Shown here: piece after piece, positions 62,081 to 64,000 of the stretch
Layout: the number at the start of each line of letters is the position of its first letter
Numbering within the stretch: position 1 is the first letter of the stretch
Source: Talinum fruticosum
Lineage: Eukaryota > Streptophyta > Magnoliopsida > Caryophyllales > Talinaceae
DNA: 64,000 bases
NCBI GenBank assembly: GCA_021018815.1
Contig: JAITYX010000088.1
Coordinates: 310,001 to 374,000 of the forward strand
Reading direction: 5' to 3'
Translations under genes and position numbers: made by a program
Notes under the pieces: generated by a model
Told to the model about the DNA's origin: nothing
What the model saw: the letters and a program-made list of their open reading frames with translations, nothing else
Databases searched by the model: none

Positions 62081-62477
62081 CTGCTATCTCCATTTAGGTG
62101 TTGGGTATACCTAAGCTAAAGTCTCTTCAAATCAGTGCAAATGGAGACTTATGGAGCATCAGCCACTCCATATTAATTCAAGCTGCTATCTCCATTTAAA
62201 TCTCATTAAAGCACGTAGAAATTTATCAAATCTGCAAGAAGAGCTTTCAACTAAGTACAAAGAACAAAAACAAGAGAGTTGATGCCAAAAAGAATACATC
62301 CATAATATCGAGTGCAACACCATTAAGAGTCTATTTCAACATGTCAAATTGTGAACCAATGGGTTCGAAGTTTTATACTCATACAGACATGGACTTAAAA
62401 CGTTCAAATTGATGGTTAGTCATGATGGAATCAACAAGAAAGGGCTCAAAATCAAATAAGAAATTACCATGATCAAC
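62081..62477. other. Spacer between the two Athila-like segments
   Basis: No gene is recognised. TTAATTCAAGCTGCTATCTC occurs at about 62071 and again at about 62173, a short direct repeat of about 100-bp offset. Minus-strand reading near the right end (DHGNFLFDFEPFLVDS) continues from copy 2 and may be coding remnant. Confidence 0.4.
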
Positions 62478-63470
62478 ATGCTCATAACAAATAGCCTTTT
62501 CTATTGAGATCTTTGATTCAATAAGTATATTATGCTCATTCTCAACAAGCAACATGCATTTGAAGCTTATGAACTAGTTCAATAGGAGAGGAAGAATCTA
62601 TAGGAGGATAAGGTTCTACTGTATCAGTAGTATCTTTCTCTTTAGTTTCCTCTCTTTTAGAAAAATTAATAGTACGAGTTTTTGAAAGAACGCAATCGGT
62701 AGTGTCCTTAGAAGTATCTGGACGAACCACTTTCTTGCGAAGAAGAGTGGGAAAATGACTTTTGGACCATAGTGCGAGAATATAATTCTTAGTCACTCAC
62801 ATGGTTATCAATTTCTTATTTTGACCTAAGGGATATATCATTCACAAACAGCTCCTTAGAAGAAGAAATGACAAAGCTAGGTTTAACGTCCGGTTGATTA
62901 AGAAAAATTCCTTTAAGTTGACTTAATCGCTCACTCATATTCTTCAACATTTTGTCCATGTTATTATAACTTTTATCAACATCGGTGCAACCAGGAGGTG
63001 GTTGAGTCTCGAGCAATAGGAGCTGGTGATCTAGGTGCATTAGGCACAACTAGATAAGTTCGTCTCTGGTAAGAGTCAAAAGGAACCGAAGTAGGCTGAG
63101 GGGTGCTGTGACCTACAACATTAGGTCCACTAACCACGAAAAATTAGGGTGATGGTTCAACCCTTCATTAAAGGTAGGAGAGTTAAGGTCAAACTTTTGT
63201 CTTTGAAATACAATATTGACTTGCCCTTGCTCTTAGCCTCGTGACCAAGTAAGGACAAGTATTAAAAAGGTGATCTTAGCCTTGACAATGAGAACATGAC
63301 ACCAAAGAAGTATGGAAAGATTAGGGTTGAACGGTTAACGCGCTTATCATATTTTCAAGTGTAGCAACTTTGGACTCAAGGTAACTCACATTAGAAACAA
63401 CATGAGTCCCCCTTTTGAGCCATCAATCCTAGAATTTGGACTCTTATCTCTAGTGGTTCCCCATTGCATC
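62478..63470 (-). repeat. Athila-like post-gag segment, copy 2
   Basis: The better-kept copy. Minus frames read SYNNMDKMLKNMSERLSQLK and SSSKELFVNDISL (62816-63049), then VVRPDTSKDTTDCVLSKTR and PIDSSSPIELVHKLQMHV (62542-62796). Next to gag, SYLESKVATLENMI lies near 63360-63410. The order fits the region after gag in Athila elements; the precise function is not known to me. Confidence 0.7.
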
Positions 63471-63479
63471 GGTTTTTCG

Positions 63480-64000
63480 ATAAGTCCTCTAAAAATTCCC
63501 ATGAAACTGTAGGACTCTTAGAAAAAAACCATCCCGACACATGGTCTCTAGCATGGGCCTAGTTTGTTGGTCAAGTCCTTCGTAAACAATTTGGCATAGA
63601 CGCCACTATTTTAAACCATGATGGGGACATTGGGCCAACAAATTCTTAAATCTTTCAAAGTAATTCCAAAATGGTTCTTTATCGGACTCAATATATATTA
63701 TTTGATTTTATGCCTTAGATTCACAGCTTTGCTATTCGGGAAATATTTTCTCCAAAACATTATAACAAAATCATCCCAAGTACAAAATAGAGTTAGCAAT
63801 TAAGCTATACAGCCATCTTTTAGCAGCATCTTTTAAACCAAAAGGAATTAATCTCATTCTTCTTTCATCATCGGAGATATTAGGAAAATGCATCATAGGA
63901 ATAATTTCATGAAATTCCATCAAAAACATATGTACATATTCGTAACCATGAAATTTTAGGATCATTTGAATATAGTTTGACTCAATCAAAAGAGTGATAT
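63480..64000 (-). pseudogene. Athila-like gag, C-terminal part
   Basis: A minus frame at 63989-63771 reads MILKFHGYEYVHMFLMEFHE, IIPMMHFPNISDDERRMRL and IPFGLKDAAKRWLYSLIANS, the retrotrans_gag domain of Athila elements (phase FP-SLKD-A--WL-SLP). The conserved final PAN is IAN here, and the frame is broken after NSI near 63780. It runs off the right edge of the window. Confidence 0.8.

Larger units (their letters stand above)
61094..64000 (-). mobile_element. Athila-like Ty3/gypsy fragment
   Basis: A minus-strand gypsy fragment with gag at the right edge (63480-64000) and the post-gag region to the left. The post-gag segment occurs twice (61094-62080 and 62478-63470) in direct orientation. 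No LTR, RT or integrase lies within the window. The element continues beyond the right edge and is cut on the left by copia F. Confidence 0.7.

Noticed and set aside
1..64000. tRNA genes, rRNA genes or an intact host gene with introns
   Set aside because: No cloverleaf-like conserved boxes, rRNA blocks or exon-like runs with a known plant domain were recognised outside the mobile elements; small genes could be missed without computation.

Overview
This window is plant nuclear heterochromatin. I found no intact host gene, tRNA or rRNA. Nearly all of it is nested, truncated and frame-broken LTR retrotransposons of lineages found only in plants: Ty1/copia with a SIRE/Maximus-like pol, and Ty3/gypsy of the Tat, Athila and Del/Tekay types. 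There is also one small CACTA DNA transposon and a tandem array of long palindromes. The species cannot be named from the sequence.

Layout. 1-4866: copia A (minus), lacking its 5' end. 4867-13339: copia B (minus), gag to mid-RT plus a 1.5-kb 5' LTR, split by a ~3.1-kb Tekay-like solo LTR (6913-9991). 13340-14230: another Tekay-like LTR fragment. 14231-18385: Tat-type element I (minus), with 3' LTR, gag and leader but no pol. 18386-22000: array of palindromic foldback units with a CACTA element (20099-21403) nested in one arm. 22001-22820: AT-rich remnants. 22821-26740: Tat-type element H (plus), with LTR, PBS, leader minisatellite and unresolved coding scraps. 26900-43660: Tat-type element G (minus), with gag end, protease, RT, two RNase H-like segments and integrase. 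G is split by a complete copia element C (30163-40303) and a copia solo LTR (40466-42010, perfect TTGGT target duplication). 43665-43986: Tat leader scrap J (plus). 43987-49433: copia D (plus), from RT to 3' LTR. 49598-52039: copia E (plus), from part of its 5' LTR to protease. 52040-61093: copia F (minus), from 3' LTR to gag. 61094-64000: Athila-like gag and downstream region (minus) with a ~1-kb direct duplication.

Copia A to F are one family: LTRs of 1.48-1.59 kb running TGAAGACTT to ACCTTCA, an initiator-Met-type primer site, a gag with UBN2-like, zinc-knuckle and coiled-coil parts, and a pol ordered protease, integrase, RT, RNase H. Copies C, D and F also carry an extra reading frame (aORF) between pol and the 3' LTR. 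Each aORF follows a conserved promoter-like cassette: two CCGTTG motifs 29-30 bp apart, about 80 bp, then TATAAATAG, then a CT-rich leader. This separate transcription unit for the extra gene is the most interesting system I see here. No copy looks autonomous now.

Many frame breaks between copies involve gained or altered CG-containing words (for example TGCTGCC against TGCTCGCC). The base-level quality of the window should be checked before these frameshifts are read as biology.
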